Of a DNA stretch of 64,000 bases, positions 36,367 through 46,601 are shown piece by piece (positions within the stretch are counted from its first letter, which is position 1; each line of letters starts with the position of its first letter). The DNA lies in assembly GCF_015904235.1 (NCBI RefSeq), contig NZ_JADZLT010000043.1, positions 1-64,000 on the forward strand. Direction: 5' to 3'. The translations under genes and the position numbers were made by a program. This stretch comes from Methylobrevis albus. GTDB taxonomy: Bacteria > Pseudomonadota > Alphaproteobacteria > Rhizobiales > Pleomorphomonadaceae. The notes beneath the pieces were generated by a model. That model made no database searches. It was given only the letters and a program-made list of their open reading frames with translations, and was not told where the DNA came from.

Positions 36367-37568
36367 CCGCCGTAGCGCCGACCCTCGCCGCCGCATCGCC
36401 CGGCCTGCTCGTGCCGGGCACGCCGGAGGTCGGCTTCGGCGTCTACGTGCACTGGCCGTTCTGCGCCGCGAAGTGCCCCTACTGCGACTTCAACAGCCAC
36501 GTCCGCCACGCGCCGCCGGACCAGCCGCGCTTTGCCGCCGCGCTCGTCCGCGAACTCCGCCACTTCGCCGAGCGCACCCCGGGGCGCACCGTCACCAGCA
36601 TCTTCCTCGGCGGCGGCACGCCGTCGCTGATGGACCCGGCGACGGTCGCCACCATCCTCGATGCGATCGCCGGCGAATGGTCGGTGGCGGGCGATGTCGA
36701 GGTCTCGATGGAGGCGAACCCCTCCAGCGTCGAGGCGGAGCGCTTCCGCGGCTACCGCGCCGCCGGCGTCAACCGCCTGTCGCTCGGCGTGCAGGCGCTG
36801 AACGATACCGACCTCAAGGCGCTCGGCCGCCTGCACGACGCGACAACCGCGCTGAAGGCGATCGAGATCGCCCGCGCCACCTTCCCGCGGCTCTCCTTCG
36901 ACCTGATCTACGCCCGGCCGCACCAGACGCCGGACGCCTGGGCGGCCGAACTCGACCGCGCCATCGGCCTCGCCGCCGACCACCTGTCGCTCTACCAGCT
37001 CACCATCGAGCCGGGCACGGCGTTCGCCGCGCTGCACGCCGCCGGCAAGCTCGAGGTGCCCGATCCGGATCTCGCCGCCGACCTCTACGCCGCGACGCAG
37101 GCGACCTGCGACGCGCGCGGCCTGCCGGCCTACGAGATCTCCAACCACGCCGTGCCCGGCGCCGAAAGCCGGCACAACCTGCTCTACTGGCGCTACGGCG
37201 AATATGTCGGCATCGGCCCCGGCGCGCACGGCCGCCTCGCCGCCGGCAACGGCCGCACCGGCACCGTCACCGAACGCAGCCCCGAGGACTGGCTCGCCAA
37301 GGTCGAGGCCGGCGGCCACGCCGTCGTCTTCGAGGAGGCGATCTGGGGTGAGACGGCGGGCGACGAGCTGCTGGTGATGGGCCTGCGCCTCGCCGAGGGC
37401 ATCGACCCGGCGCGCTACGAGCGCCTCGCCGGCCGCCGTCTCGACGCCGGCCGCATCGCCGACCTGAAGCGGCACGGCATGGTCGAGGAGATCGCCGGCG
37501 GCCGGCTGCGCGCCACCCGCGACGGCTGGTTCGTGCTCGACGCCGTCGTCGCCGACATCGCCGCCTGA
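36363..37568 (+). CDS. hemW: Radical SAM family heme chaperone HemW
   Basis: A 401-residue HemW-type protein. The radical SAM motif is CAAKCPYCDFNSH, with the CX3CX2C spacing and an additional cysteine just before. The GGGTPSL motif, the QTPDAW segment and the C-terminal domain are also typical. HemW inserts heme into respiratory proteins and is not a true coproporphyrinogen oxidase: the N-terminal extra motifs of HemN are absent. The GTG start overlaps the rdgB stop. Confidence 0.94.
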   Translation: MTAVAPTLAAASPGLLVPGTPEVGFGVYVHWPFCAAKCPYCDFNSHVRHAPPDQPRFAAALVRELRHFAERTPGRTVTSIFLGGGTPSLMDPATVATILDAIAGEWSVAGDVEVSMEANPSSVEAERFRGYRAAGVNRLSLGVQALNDTDLKALGRLHDATTALKAIEIARATFPRLSFDLIYARPHQTPDAWAAELDRAIGLAADHLSLYQLTIEPGTAFAALHAAGKLEVPDPDLAADLYAATQATCDARGLPAYEISNHAVPGAESRHNLLYWRYGEYVGIGPGAHGRLAAGNGRTGTVTERSPEDWLAKVEAGGHAVVFEEAIWGETAGDELLVMGLRLAEGIDPARYERLAGRRLDAGRIADLKRHGMVEEIAGGRLRATRDGWFVLDAVVADIAA

Positions 37569-37598
37569 GGCGCACCTGCTCCGCGGAGGGGCGCGCCC

Positions 37599-38858
37599 TC
37601 AGGCGCCTGTGAACACCCGCGGCGCCGGCTGCACCAGGCGCGGCGCGGTGCCGGTCATCTCGTAGATCGCCAGGCCCCGGTCGTTGGTGCCGTCGGGCCG
37701 GAAACGGAACAGCCCGTTGATCGACGAGATGAAGCCCTGCGGGTTGGCGATCACCGCCCGGTCGAAGCGCCGCGGCCCGGCCTGGCGCACGAGGCCGCAG
37801 GCGAGCAGCACCGCATCATAGCCGAGCGTCGCCTTCGCAAACGGCTCCGCGCCGTAGAGCTGGCGATAGCGCGCGGTGAACGCGTTGAAGCGCTCGATCT
37901 CCGGCGCCGGGAACAGCCCGCCGGCGAGCGACGGCACGTTGAAGAGGGCCGGGTCGTTCCACTGGCCCGACCCGAGCAGGGTGAGCGGCGTGCCGCCCCC
38001 GGTGTTGAGCGCCGAGGCGAGCCCCGGCGCGATGCCGATGCCGTCCGGCATGAACACCGCATCCATCTGGCTGCGGTTGCCGGCGAGCGCCAGCGCTTTT
38101 GCCTGCATGTCGGCCGGCTGCGTCGAAAAGCGCTCGACCTGTACGATGCGCACGTTGTAGCGCGCCGCCGACTGGCGCAGCGCCGCCTCGGCCAGCGTGC
38201 CGGCCGCGCTGTCGCTGATCAGCGCGCCGACGGAGCGACGCCCCATGGCGGACGCTTGCGCCACCATCTGGGTGACCTCGTCGCCGATCAGGAAGCCCAT
38301 GATGTAGACGCCGTTGCCGGCGACGCTCGGATCGGACGAGAAGGCGATCACCGGCACGTTGGCGGCGAGCGCCACGGGGGCAGCCCCGCGCACCTCGGCC
38401 GCGAAGAACGGGCCGAGGATCAGCTCCGCCCCTTCCGCGATCGCCTGCTGCGTCGCCGCCGCGGCGCCCTCGGCGGTGCCGCCCGAATCCTTGACGAGGA
38501 TGGTGACGTCGGCACCCGCAAAATCGTTGAACGCCATCTGGCCGGCATTGCGCAAGGCGGTCGCGATCGAGGCGGCGTTGCCGCCCGCCGAGCGCGGGAT
38601 CAGCAGCCCGATCCGTACGCTGCCCGAACCGATCGTCTCGCCGCTGCCGGTGACCGGGCCGGGCAGGGGGGCGCTGGTGATCGGCGGCGGTGCCAGCGGC
38701 GGCAGCGAGCCGCCGCGGTTGGGCACGCAGGCCGCGAGACCGGCGGCCATCACGCCGAGCGCGCCGCGCCGCGTCAGCCCGGCGATGCCGCCACCGGTCC
38801 GCCGCGCATCGGCCGCCGCGGCCTCGCGCGCTGTCGCCGCCTTGTCGAGATCCACCAT
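37599..38858 (-). CDS. Penicillin-binding protein activator, LppC/LpoA-like lipoprotein
   Basis: A 419-residue predicted lipoprotein. After a 27-residue cytoplasmic extension, a signal segment ends in the lipobox LAAC (GVMAAGLAAC). The mature part is a periplasmic type I binding-protein fold (IRIGLLIPRSAGGNAASIATALRNAGQMA and later repeats). It is related to LpoA/LppC, which stimulate penicillin-binding proteins in peptidoglycan synthesis. In other rhizobia it usually lies next to rsmI; here it is about 8 kb away. A TTGACA at 39039-39044 on the minus strand may be the -35 of its promoter. Confidence 0.88.
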   Translation of the reverse strand: MVDLDKAATAREAAAADARRTGGGIAGLTRRGALGVMAAGLAACVPNRGGSLPPLAPPPITSAPLPGPVTGSGETIGSGSVRIGLLIPRSAGGNAASIATALRNAGQMAFNDFAGADVTILVKDSGGTAEGAAAATQQAIAEGAELILGPFFAAEVRGAAPVALAANVPVIAFSSDPSVAGNGVYIMGFLIGDEVTQMVAQASAMGRRSVGALISDSAAGTLAEAALRQSAARYNVRIVQVERFSTQPADMQAKALALAGNRSQMDAVFMPDGIGIAPGLASALNTGGGTPLTLLGSGQWNDPALFNVPSLAGGLFPAPEIERFNAFTARYRQLYGAEPFAKATLGYDAVLLACGLVRQAGPRRFDRAVIANPQGFISSINGLFRFRPDGTNDRGLAIYEMTGTAPRLVQPAPRVFTGA

Positions 38859-39135
38859 CGCCGCCCGGCCTCCCGCCGCTCTGCCGTCCTACGACCGACC
38901 GGCGCCGCGAAAGGCGGGGCCGGTCGTGCCGATCCGCGTCCCGCTGCGCCGGCCGGCCGCCGCGGGACGAAATTGCGGCGGACGGCGGATCGGCGCGGCG
39001 TGCCTCGGCCGCGTATCTGCCTGTCCCCGTTCAATCAATGTCAATTCGGGCGGGATGGCAACAGCGGCGTGTGCAATGCGGCCGCCGCACCGCCGCCGCC
39101 GTGCCGCGCGCCGCGGCCGGCAGCGGCGTCGCCGC

Positions 39136-40269
39136 TCATTCCTCGATGAGGATGGTGCGGCAGATCTCGATGCCGAAGCCGCCGAGCCCGACATACTGCC
39201 GGTCCTGCGCGGTGATCAGCGCGATCGATTCGATGCCGAGATCGCGCAGGATCTGCGCGCCGACGCCGACCTCGCGCCAGCGCTGCATGCGCGACTTGGC
39301 GCTGCCGTGGTGCTCGCCGTCCTTGCCGTCGCCGCTTTCGCCGGTCGGGCCGGCCTGGTCCTCGAGCAGCTCGTCGGCGATCGGATTGCGCAGGAACATC
39401 AGCACGCCGCGGCCTTCGCCACGCTCGCGGATCGCCGCGACCGCGGTCTCGACCCAGTCCTTGCGGGTCGACGTGCGGCCGAACAGGTCGATCGCCGGCT
39501 GTTCGCGGTGGATCCGGCAGGGAATGTCGTCGCCGCCACGCACGTCGCCGAACACCGCCACGACGTGCTGCAGCGGATCGAACGGCGTCTGGTAGGCGTG
39601 CACGCGCGCCTTCATGCCGCCGATCACCATGTCGGCGCTGGCGGCGCGGGTGACGAAGCGCTCGGTCCGGATCCGGTAGGCGATCAGATCCTCGATCGTG
39701 ATGATCTTAAGCTTGTGCTCTTTCGCAAAAGCCAGCAGCTCCGGCAGCCGCTTCACGGTGCCGTCGTCGTTGACCACCTCGGCCAGCACGCCGACCGCCT
39801 CGAGCCCGGCGAGCCGGGCGAGGTCGACGGCGGCTTCCGTGTGGCCCGAGCGGGTCAGTACGCCGCCGCCGCGCGCGATCAGCGGGAAGACGTGGCCGGG
39901 GCGGAGGAAATCGTTCGCCTGCGCATTGTCGTTGGCGAGCGCCCGCACCGTGTTGGTGCGCTCGTCGGCCGAGATGCCGGTCGTCATGCCGATCTTGTAG
40001 TCGACGCTGACGGTGAAGGCCGTGCGCATCGGATCGAGGTTGTTCGCGACCATCGGCGGCAGGTTGAGCCGGTCGGCGCGGTCGCCGGTCATCGGCGCGC
40101 AGATGATGCCGCTGGTGTGGCGCACCATGAAGGCCATCGCCTCGGCCGTGGCGCGCGAGGCGGCCATGATCAGGTCGCCCTCGTTCTCGCGATCGGTGTC
40201 GTCGACCACGACGACCAGTTCACCGCGGGCGATCGCATCGATCGCGGCTTCGATCTTGTCAAGTTGCAT
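39136..40269 (-). CDS. ribB: 3,4-dihydroxy-2-butanone 4-phosphate synthase with degenerate GTP cyclohydrolase II-like domain (RibBX type)
   Basis: A 377-residue protein. The N-terminal RibB domain (about 1-205) is intact: VVDDTDRENEGDLIMAA, HTSGIICAP, FPLIARGGGVLTRSGHTEAAVDL. It makes the four-carbon unit of riboflavin. The C-terminal domain resembles GTP cyclohydrolase II (GAQILRDLGIESIALIT, LGGFGIEI), but the three zinc cysteines are absent, and the region that should read RQEGRG is FLRNPI. It is probably not a cyclohydrolase. This matches the RibBX architecture known in other proteobacteria. Confidence 0.92.
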   Translation of the reverse strand: MQLDKIEAAIDAIARGELVVVVDDTDRENEGDLIMAASRATAEAMAFMVRHTSGIICAPMTGDRADRLNLPPMVANNLDPMRTAFTVSVDYKIGMTTGISADERTNTVRALANDNAQANDFLRPGHVFPLIARGGGVLTRSGHTEAAVDLARLAGLEAVGVLAEVVNDDGTVKRLPELLAFAKEHKLKIITIEDLIAYRIRTERFVTRAASADMVIGGMKARVHAYQTPFDPLQHVVAVFGDVRGGDDIPCRIHREQPAIDLFGRTSTRKDWVETAVAAIRERGEGRGVLMFLRNPIADELLEDQAGPTGESGDGKDGEHHGSAKSRMQRWREVGVGAQILRDLGIESIALITAQDRQYVGLGGFGIEICRTILIEE

Positions 40270-40475
40270 CGAAAGACAATCCAGGCTGTCCAGCGGCGGT
40301 CATGCGCCGGCTGGTGGTCGCCGGGCGGAGCGGGCGACGGGAAAGACGGGCGTACGAGACCTTCTAGACCCGGGGGACGCGGCGATCAATCCGGGCGGCG
40401 CGAGTCGGGGGGCGGGCGAGCGCTGCCGCGGCAGACGACGGCCGCACGCCACCCCCGCGGCCGGACCCGCCCCCG

Positions 40476-43046
40476 CTAGTTCCCCGGCGGCGCCACCTCG
40501 CCGAGCGAGGCCGTCAGCGTCCGCATCGCCCCGCGCAGCGCGTCGGGCTGCAGCGGTTTGGCGAGCCAGGCGTCGAACAGGTCGGCCTCGGCGCGGGCGT
40601 GGCGCTCGGCCATCAGGTCGGCGGTGAGCGCGACGATCGGCGTCCGCCGGCCCATGTGCCCGGCCTCGAAGGCGCGGATGCGCCGCGCCGCCTCGAAACC
40701 GTCCACCTCGGGCATGTGGAGGTCCATGAACACGATGTCGAACCCGCCCGGCGCCGCGTCCTCGACCGCGGCCACGGCGTGGCGCCCGTCGCCGGCGACG
40801 ACCACTTGGTGGCCGAGCTTCTCGATCAGGCCGCGGCCGAGCAGGGCGTTGATCTCGTTGTCGTCGCAGAGCAACACCCGGCGCGCCGCCATCGGCTCGG
40901 CCGAGGCCGGCGCCGCGACGAGGTCGGCGGCCGGCTCGAAATCGGTCTCGCCGAGCAGGCTGCGCACGGCGCGCAGCAGCGAGGCGGTCCGCACCGGCTT
41001 GACGAGATAGGCCCCATAGCCCGCCTCCATCAGGCCGGGCAGTTCGGAGCGGCCGCGGGGGTCGATCATGATGCCGACCGGCGCCACCGTGACCGTACGG
41101 ACGCGCTCGATCAGCGCCAGCGGGTCGCCAGCGCCCGAATCGACCAGCACGACGTCGACGTCGCGCCGCCCGACCAGCCCGGCTTCCAGCTCCTGCTGCG
41201 TCAGCAGCAGCACGTCCGCGCCGTGGTCGAACAGCCGGCGCAGCACCAGCGGCCCCTCGATCAATGCATGCGAGACGAGGGCGACCAGCCGTCCGCCGAG
41301 CAGCTGCGGCTCCGGATGCAGCGCCGGCACCGCCGGACGCGCCGGTGCCGGCATCGCCGCGAACGCCGCGACGCCGCCGTCGCCGGGCGCGTCACCGCGC
41401 GCGTCGAGGCGCCCTTCGGCGATGGCGCGGGCGAGCAGGTGCTGGGCGTGGCGGGCGCCGCCGATCGGTGGTGCCGCGACCACCGCGGGCGGCGGCGCCG
41501 GCAGCGCGGCGAGATCCGCGTCGGCGGCGATTTCGAAGGAGAAGCAGGCACCGGCGCCGACGGCCGAATCGAGCCGGATCTCGCCGCCCATCAGCCGCAC
41601 CAGCCGCCGGGCGATCGCAAGGCCGAGGCCGGTGCCGCCGAAGGCCCGCGCCGGGCCGGGATCGGCCTGCTCGAACTCGCGGAAGATCCGCTCGGCGTCG
41701 GCGTCGTCGACCCCGATCCCGGTGTCGCGCACCTGGAACAGCAGCCGGATCCGGTTCGGGGCCGAATCGTCGCGGCGCAGCACCTCGATGGCGACGCCGC
41801 CCTCGGCGGTGAACTTGATGCCGTTGCCGATCAGATTGAACAGCACCTGCCGCAGCCGCACCGGATCGAGCATGACCGCGCCGCCGAGCTTCGGGTCGAC
41901 ATAGGCGGCGAGCTCGATGCCCTTGGCATAGGCGCGCGGCGCCAGCAACTCGCAGAGCTGCTCGACGGTTGCCGCGACGTCGGTCGATTCCGGCACGAGG
42001 TCGAGCCGTCCCGCCTCGATCTTCGAGAAGTCGAGCAGGTCGTCGATCAGCAGCAGCAGCGCGTCGCCCGAGGTCTCGATCGCCTTGGCATAGGTCATCT
42101 GCTCGGAGGTGAGCGCCGTCTGCTGCAAAAGGTTGGTCATCCCGAGGATGCCGTTCAGCGGCGTGCGGATCTCGTGGCTCACCATCGCGAGGAAGCGCGA
42201 CTTGGCGTCGCTCGCCGCCTCGGCCTGGTCGCGCGCGATCGACAGCGCCGCCTCGGTCGCCTTGCGCTCGGTGACGTCGCGGCCGATGCTCTGGATCACG
42301 CCGCCGTCGCGCTCGTCGACCGTGGTCTCGGTCCACGACAGCCAGCGCGTGCCGAGCGCCGTGTCGACGGGAATGTCCCGGGCCGGCAGGCTGCGCCGCG
42401 CCGCCTCGCGTCCGCCGCGCTCGCCGCCGTCGCCGGCTTCCGCCAGTTCGCCGCCGAGCAGCGTGAACAGCGAGCGGCCGGCCACCTCGGCCGCATCGAG
42501 GCCGAACAGTTGTGCAAAGGCGCCGTTGGCATCGAGGATCTCGCCGGCACGGGTCCGGTGCACCACCGCATCGCCGGATGCCGCGACGACGCTGGCGAGA
42601 TGGGCCTCGCGGTCGCGCACCTCCCAGAGTTCGTCGGTCACCCGCTCGAGCGCCTCGCGCGACGCATCCCGCGCCTGCCGCGCGGCGACCAGCGCCCGCG
42701 CCAGCCGTCGCACCGCCAGCCAGACCGCCACGGCGCCGGCGACGGCACAGAACACCGCCCCGGCGAGCAGGCCGGACACGGGCGCGGGGCCGCTGCTGCG
42801 GGCAAGCCACGGGGCGAGGATCAGGACGACAGCCGCCACCAGCAGCCCGGAACCGAGGGCGATCGATCCGATCCGCCGCACCGCCCCGTGGTCGGCGTCC
42901 GCCACCGGCAATGGCTGCTGCGCGGCCGCGGTGCTGCCGTCCGGCGCGCCAGCGGACCGCCGGCCCACCGCGGACGCCGCTTGCCCCGACCCGCCGGCCA
43001 CGGTCGCTTCCGGTTCGGGGCCCGGCGCCTGTCCGTTCCGCGTCAT
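40476..43046 (-). CDS. Hybrid sensor histidine kinase/response regulator
   Basis: An 856-residue hybrid kinase. The order is: disordered N-terminus, two membrane helices (about 62-85 and 90-115), a PAS domain, HisKA with the phosphorylated His in MVSHEIRTPLNGILG, an HATPase domain (NLIGNGIKFTAEGG, DTGIGV, GTGLGLAIARRL), a weak first receiver and a complete second receiver. The second receiver has the acidic pair in LLCDDNEINA, the phosphoacceptor Asp in VFMDLHMPEVDGF and the lysine in AWLAKPL. The stimulus is unknown. ATG codons at 43082 and 43247 are alternatives; no clear ribosome site decides. Confidence 0.88.
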   Translation of the reverse strand: MTRNGQAPGPEPEATVAGGSGQAASAVGRRSAGAPDGSTAAAQQPLPVADADHGAVRRIGSIALGSGLLVAAVVLILAPWLARSSGPAPVSGLLAGAVFCAVAGAVAVWLAVRRLARALVAARQARDASREALERVTDELWEVRDREAHLASVVAASGDAVVHRTRAGEILDANGAFAQLFGLDAAEVAGRSLFTLLGGELAEAGDGGERGGREAARRSLPARDIPVDTALGTRWLSWTETTVDERDGGVIQSIGRDVTERKATEAALSIARDQAEAASDAKSRFLAMVSHEIRTPLNGILGMTNLLQQTALTSEQMTYAKAIETSGDALLLLIDDLLDFSKIEAGRLDLVPESTDVAATVEQLCELLAPRAYAKGIELAAYVDPKLGGAVMLDPVRLRQVLFNLIGNGIKFTAEGGVAIEVLRRDDSAPNRIRLLFQVRDTGIGVDDADAERIFREFEQADPGPARAFGGTGLGLAIARRLVRLMGGEIRLDSAVGAGACFSFEIAADADLAALPAPPPAVVAAPPIGGARHAQHLLARAIAEGRLDARGDAPGDGGVAAFAAMPAPARPAVPALHPEPQLLGGRLVALVSHALIEGPLVLRRLFDHGADVLLLTQQELEAGLVGRRDVDVVLVDSGAGDPLALIERVRTVTVAPVGIMIDPRGRSELPGLMEAGYGAYLVKPVRTASLLRAVRSLLGETDFEPAADLVAAPASAEPMAARRVLLCDDNEINALLGRGLIEKLGHQVVVAGDGRHAVAAVEDAAPGGFDIVFMDLHMPEVDGFEAARRIRAFEAGHMGRRTPIVALTADLMAERHARAEADLFDAWLAKPLQPDALRGAMRTLTASLGEVAPPGN

Positions 43047-43269
43047 CGGCTCGCCGGCGTGCGGCGTCCGCCAAGATTCCATTGCCTGTGGTCCCGCCTT
43101 GGGCGGCCGGCCGGCCGCGCTTCGGGCGGTAGCATGCACGCGGTCCCTTGCGATTCCCTTGCGCCCGGCAATCGGTTTCCCGGCCGGCGCGCGGCCAGGC
43201 CGGCCGTTCGCGGTGGCGAAGTTCCCGGTGGCGGCCAGGCGCGGCATCGCGACCTCCCTTCGGATCCGG

Positions 43270-44802
43270 TCAGGCCGCGTTCGCGACCCGCTCTTCGGTG
43301 GGGCGATAGGCGAGCGCCTCCGCGATGTGCAGACGGTTGATCGTCTCCGCCCCGTCGAGATCGGCGAGCGTGCGCGCGACGCGCAGCACGCGGTGATAGC
43401 CGCGCGCCGACAGCCGCATCGCCTCGGCCGCGTCGCGCAGCAACTGGCCGGCGGAGCGATCCGGCCGGGCGATCTCCTCGATCACCCGCGACGGCACGGT
43501 CGCGTTGGTCAGCACCTCCGGAATGCCGAGCGCGGCGAAGCGGGCCGACTGCACGCCCCGCGCGGCGGCGACCCGCGCCGCGACCACGGCCGAGCCCTCC
43601 GCGGGCGGCGGGCGCTGCAGGTCGGCCGCGGAGACCGCCCCCACCTCGACGTTGAGGTCGATCCGGTCGATCAGCGGCCCCGACAGCCGGGCGCGGTAGT
43701 CGCCGGCGCAGCGGTCGCCGCGGCGGCAGGTGAAGCCCGGCGTTCCGGCGAGACCGCACCGGCACGGGTTCATCGCGGCGATCAGCTGGAAGCGGGCGGG
43801 ATAGGTGACGCGGTGGTTGGCGCGCGCGATCACCACGTCGCCGGTCTCGAGCGGCTGGCGCAGGCTGTCGAGGACCGCGGGGTTGAATTCCGGCAACTCG
43901 TCGAGGAACAGCACGCCATTGTGCGCCAGCGAAATCTCGCCCGGCCGCGCCCGCAGCCCGCCGCCGACCAATGCCGCCATCGAGGCGGAATGGTGCGGCG
44001 CGCGAAACGGCCGCCGGTCCGACAGCCGGCCGTCGGCGATCAGCCCGGCGATCGAGGCGATCATCGAGATCTCGAGCAGTTCGCGCGGCGCCAGCGCCGG
44101 CAGGATCGACGGCAGTCGCCGGGCGAGCATCGATTTGCCGGAGCCGGGCGGACCGACCATCAGCAGATTGTGCCCGCCGGCGGCGGCGATCTCCAGCGCC
44201 CGCTTCGCCATCTCCTGGCCCTTGACGTCGGCGAGGTCGGGCAGGTCCGCCGGGCTGTCGCCGCGGCGCGGCTCAGGGCGCGACAGCACCTGGGTGCCCT
44301 TGAAGTGGTTGGCGATCGCGATCAGGCTCATCGGGGCGAGGATCGCCATCTCGGCATCGGCCCAGGCGGCCTCGCTGCCGCAATCGCGCGGGCAGACGAG
44401 GCCCTTGCCCTGCGCGTTGGCGGCGATCGCCGCCGGCAGCACGCCGGCGACCTGCGAGATGGTGCCGTCGAGCGCGAGCTCACCGAGCACGAGGAACTCC
44501 TCGAGGGCATCGGCCGGCAGCGCGCCGATCGCCGCCATCAGCCCGAGCGCGATCGGCAGGTCGTAGTGCGAGCCTTCCTTGGGGAGGTCGGCAGGGGCGA
44601 GGTTCACCGTGATGCGGCGGGCGGGCAGGGCGAGGCCCGATGCGGTCAACGCCGCCCGGATCCGCTCCCGGCTTTCGGCCACCGCCTTGTCGGCGAGCCC
44701 GACGATGGTGAAGGCCGGCATGCCCGGCGCCACGTGCACCTGGACGTCGACCCGCACCGCGTCGACGCCCTGGAAGGCAACCGTCGTCACCCGCGAAACC
44801 AT
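43270..44802 (-). CDS. comM: YifB/ComM family magnesium-chelatase-like AAA+ ATPase
   Basis: A 510-residue ComM-type protein. An N-terminal Lon-protease-like domain is followed by the AAA+ Mg-chelatase domain with Walker A GPPGSGKSMLARRLPS and Walker B GVLFLDELPEF. The zinc-like PCRCGLAG/TCRRGDRC cysteine region and the C-terminal helical domain (RGYHRVLRVARTLADLDG) complete it. ComM is a hexameric helicase that promotes branch migration during natural transformation. The start at 44802 matches the family MVSRVTTVAF. Confidence 0.93.
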   Translation of the reverse strand: MVSRVTTVAFQGVDAVRVDVQVHVAPGMPAFTIVGLADKAVAESRERIRAALTASGLALPARRITVNLAPADLPKEGSHYDLPIALGLMAAIGALPADALEEFLVLGELALDGTISQVAGVLPAAIAANAQGKGLVCPRDCGSEAAWADAEMAILAPMSLIAIANHFKGTQVLSRPEPRRGDSPADLPDLADVKGQEMAKRALEIAAAGGHNLLMVGPPGSGKSMLARRLPSILPALAPRELLEISMIASIAGLIADGRLSDRRPFRAPHHSASMAALVGGGLRARPGEISLAHNGVLFLDELPEFNPAVLDSLRQPLETGDVVIARANHRVTYPARFQLIAAMNPCRCGLAGTPGFTCRRGDRCAGDYRARLSGPLIDRIDLNVEVGAVSAADLQRPPPAEGSAVVAARVAAARGVQSARFAALGIPEVLTNATVPSRVIEEIARPDRSAGQLLRDAAEAMRLSARGYHRVLRVARTLADLDGAETINRLHIAEALAYRPTEERVANAA

Positions 44803-44963
44803 GAGCCCACCCCCCGATGTTCCAGCCGCCATTCACTCTTGCACAACCCTGCGATGCGTGCAAGAACAGGAAGGGAACAAAAGAGGGGATTATGTTCCAG
44901 ATCGCCGAGGCGTCACGGGTCCGGATCGGGGTGTGGGTCGTCGCCTTGCTGCGCCGGGCCGTG

Positions 44964-45905
44964 TCAGCTGCGTTTGGCTTCGATCGCGTCCCAGATCAGC
45001 GCCGCGATGTCCGGGCCGCCGAGCCGGCGGATGGCGCGCAGGCCGGTCGGGGACGTCACGTTGATCTCGGTAAGATTGCCGCCGATCACGTCGATGCCGA
45101 CGAAGATCAGGCCGCGGCGCTTCAGCTCCGGCCCGATCGTCTCGCAGATCTCGCGCTCGCGCTCGGTGAGCGCCGTGGTCTCGGCCGCGCCGCCGCGCAC
45201 CATGTTGGAGCGCAGGTCGTCGGGCGCCGGCACGCGGTTGACCGCGCCGGCAAAAACGCCGTCGACGAGGATGATGCGCTTGTCGCCCGCGCGCACCGCC
45301 GGCAGGTAGCGCTGCACCACCCAGGGCTCGCGCGACATCGCGCCGAAGAGGTCCATCATCGAGCCGAAGTTCTCGTCCTCGGGCCGGAGGCGAAACACGC
45401 CCTGGCCGCCGTTGCCGTAGAGCGGCTTCACGACGATATCGCCGTAGGTCTTGCGGAAGGCGCGGATCTCCGCGACGTCGCGGGTGATCAGCGTTTCCGG
45501 CATCAATTGCGGGAAGCTCATCACGAAGAGCTTTTCCGGTGCGTTGCGCACATGCGCCGGATCGTTCACCACCAGCGTCTTCGGATGGATCGTTTCCAGC
45601 ATGTGCGTCGTCGTCACATAGCCCATGTCGAACGGCGGGTCCTGGCGCAACAGCACCACGTCGACGGTGGCAAGGTCGGTGACCGCCGCCGCGCCGAGCG
45701 TGAAATGATCGCCGGCGACGTCGCGCACGGCGAGCTCCTCCAGCGGCGCGGTCAGGCGCCCGCCGTGCAGCGACAGCTGCTCGGGCGTGTAGTGCAGCAG
45801 CCGGTGCCCGCGCCGCTGCGCCTCGAGCAGCAGCGCGAAGGTGGAATCGCCGGCGATCTTGATGCCGGCGATGTGGTCCATCTGGACGGCGACGGTGAGG
45901 GACAT
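44964..45905 (-). CDS. gshB: Glutathione synthetase
   Basis: A 313-residue ATP-grasp enzyme that joins gamma-glutamylcysteine and glycine to form glutathione. The start [25 protein letters not shown], the [19 protein letters not shown] region, [15 protein letters not shown] and the late [17 protein letters not shown] are family signatures. GAGG lies 9 bases upstream of the ATG. With yraN and rsmI it forms the common rhizobial order rsmI-yraN-gshB. Confidence 0.97.
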   Translation of the reverse strand: MSLTVAVQMDHIAGIKIAGDSTFALLLEAQRRGHRLLHYTPEQLSLHGGRLTAPLEELAVRDVAGDHFTLGAAAVTDLATVDVVLLRQDPPFDMGYVTTTHMLETIHPKTLVVNDPAHVRNAPEKLFVMSFPQLMPETLITRDVAEIRAFRKTYGDIVVKPLYGNGGQGVFRLRPEDENFGSMMDLFGAMSREPWVVQRYLPAVRAGDKRIILVDGVFAGAVNRVPAPDDLRSNMVRGGAAETTALTEREREICETIGPELKRRGLIFVGIDVIGGNLTEINVTSPTGLRAIRRLGGPDIAALIWDAIEAKRS

Positions 45906-46076
45906 CGGTATCGGACCTCGGCGGGGAAAGGGTTCGGCGGTGCGGTGGTCATATGGGCCCGCGCCGGGCCGCAGCGCAACCTGCCACGCGCCGGTCCCGT
46001 CATCGTTCCGGGTTGTGGGCTTCGGCCAGCCGCCCGATGCGAGGCGTTCTGGCCAGCCGAAGGGGCGGGTGCGACA

Positions 46077-46478
46077 TCAGTCGTCGGCGCGGAAGGCGTC
46101 CGTGATGATGACGGGCCAGCGCCAGCGGCGCACCAGCGCCACGTCGAAGCGCTGATCGCAGCCGGCGAGCGCCGGGTGCTTCTGCATGAACAGCATCGCC
46201 GCGCGCACGATCCGGCGCCGGCTGCGGACGTCGACCGCCTCGGCCGCGCCGGCGAGGTCCTCGCGTGCCTTCACCTCGACGAAGGCGACGGTGCCACCGC
46301 GGCGGACGACGAGGTCGATCTCGCCGCTGTGCGTCTCGAAGCGGCGGGCGAGCACGCGCCAGCCCCTGGCGCGCAGAATGAGTTCGACGATCCGTTCCGC
46401 TGTGTTGCCCCAGCCTTCGGCCCGGCGTCGCCGGGCGGTTCCGGTTCCGGGGGAAGGGCGTCGGCTGCGGTCTGGCAT
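46077..46478 (-). CDS. YraN family endonuclease-like protein (UPF0102)
   Basis: A 133-residue YraN protein. The nuclease-fold core has the acidic and lysine residues in THSGEIDLVVRRGGTVAFVEVKAR, the D-E-x-K pattern of restriction-endonuclease-like folds. The cellular role is not firmly known. The ATG has GGAGG 7-8 bases upstream. It lies between rsmI and gshB, 123 and 171 bases from them. Confidence 0.93.
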   Translation of the reverse strand: MPDRSRRPSPGTGTARRRRAEGWGNTAERIVELILRARGWRVLARRFETHSGEIDLVVRRGGTVAFVEVKAREDLAGAAEAVDVRSRRRIVRAAMLFMQKHPALAGCDQRFDVALVRRWRWPVIITDAFRADD

Positions 46479-46601
46479 GGGCGACCTCCGGCCGCACGCG
46501 CGAGGGGATCGGGTCTGGCGATCCGGCGAAGTGGCTCCGGCCGCGATGATGCGCTGCCGAAGCTCTTCGGCGGCGCGGTCGACTGTAACTGGCTCTGCGG
46601 C

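Noticed and set aside
40270-40475. FMN riboswitch upstream of ribB
   Set aside because: The 206-base spacer lacks the conserved RFN blocks that I would expect. It is GC-rich with only weak short hairpins.
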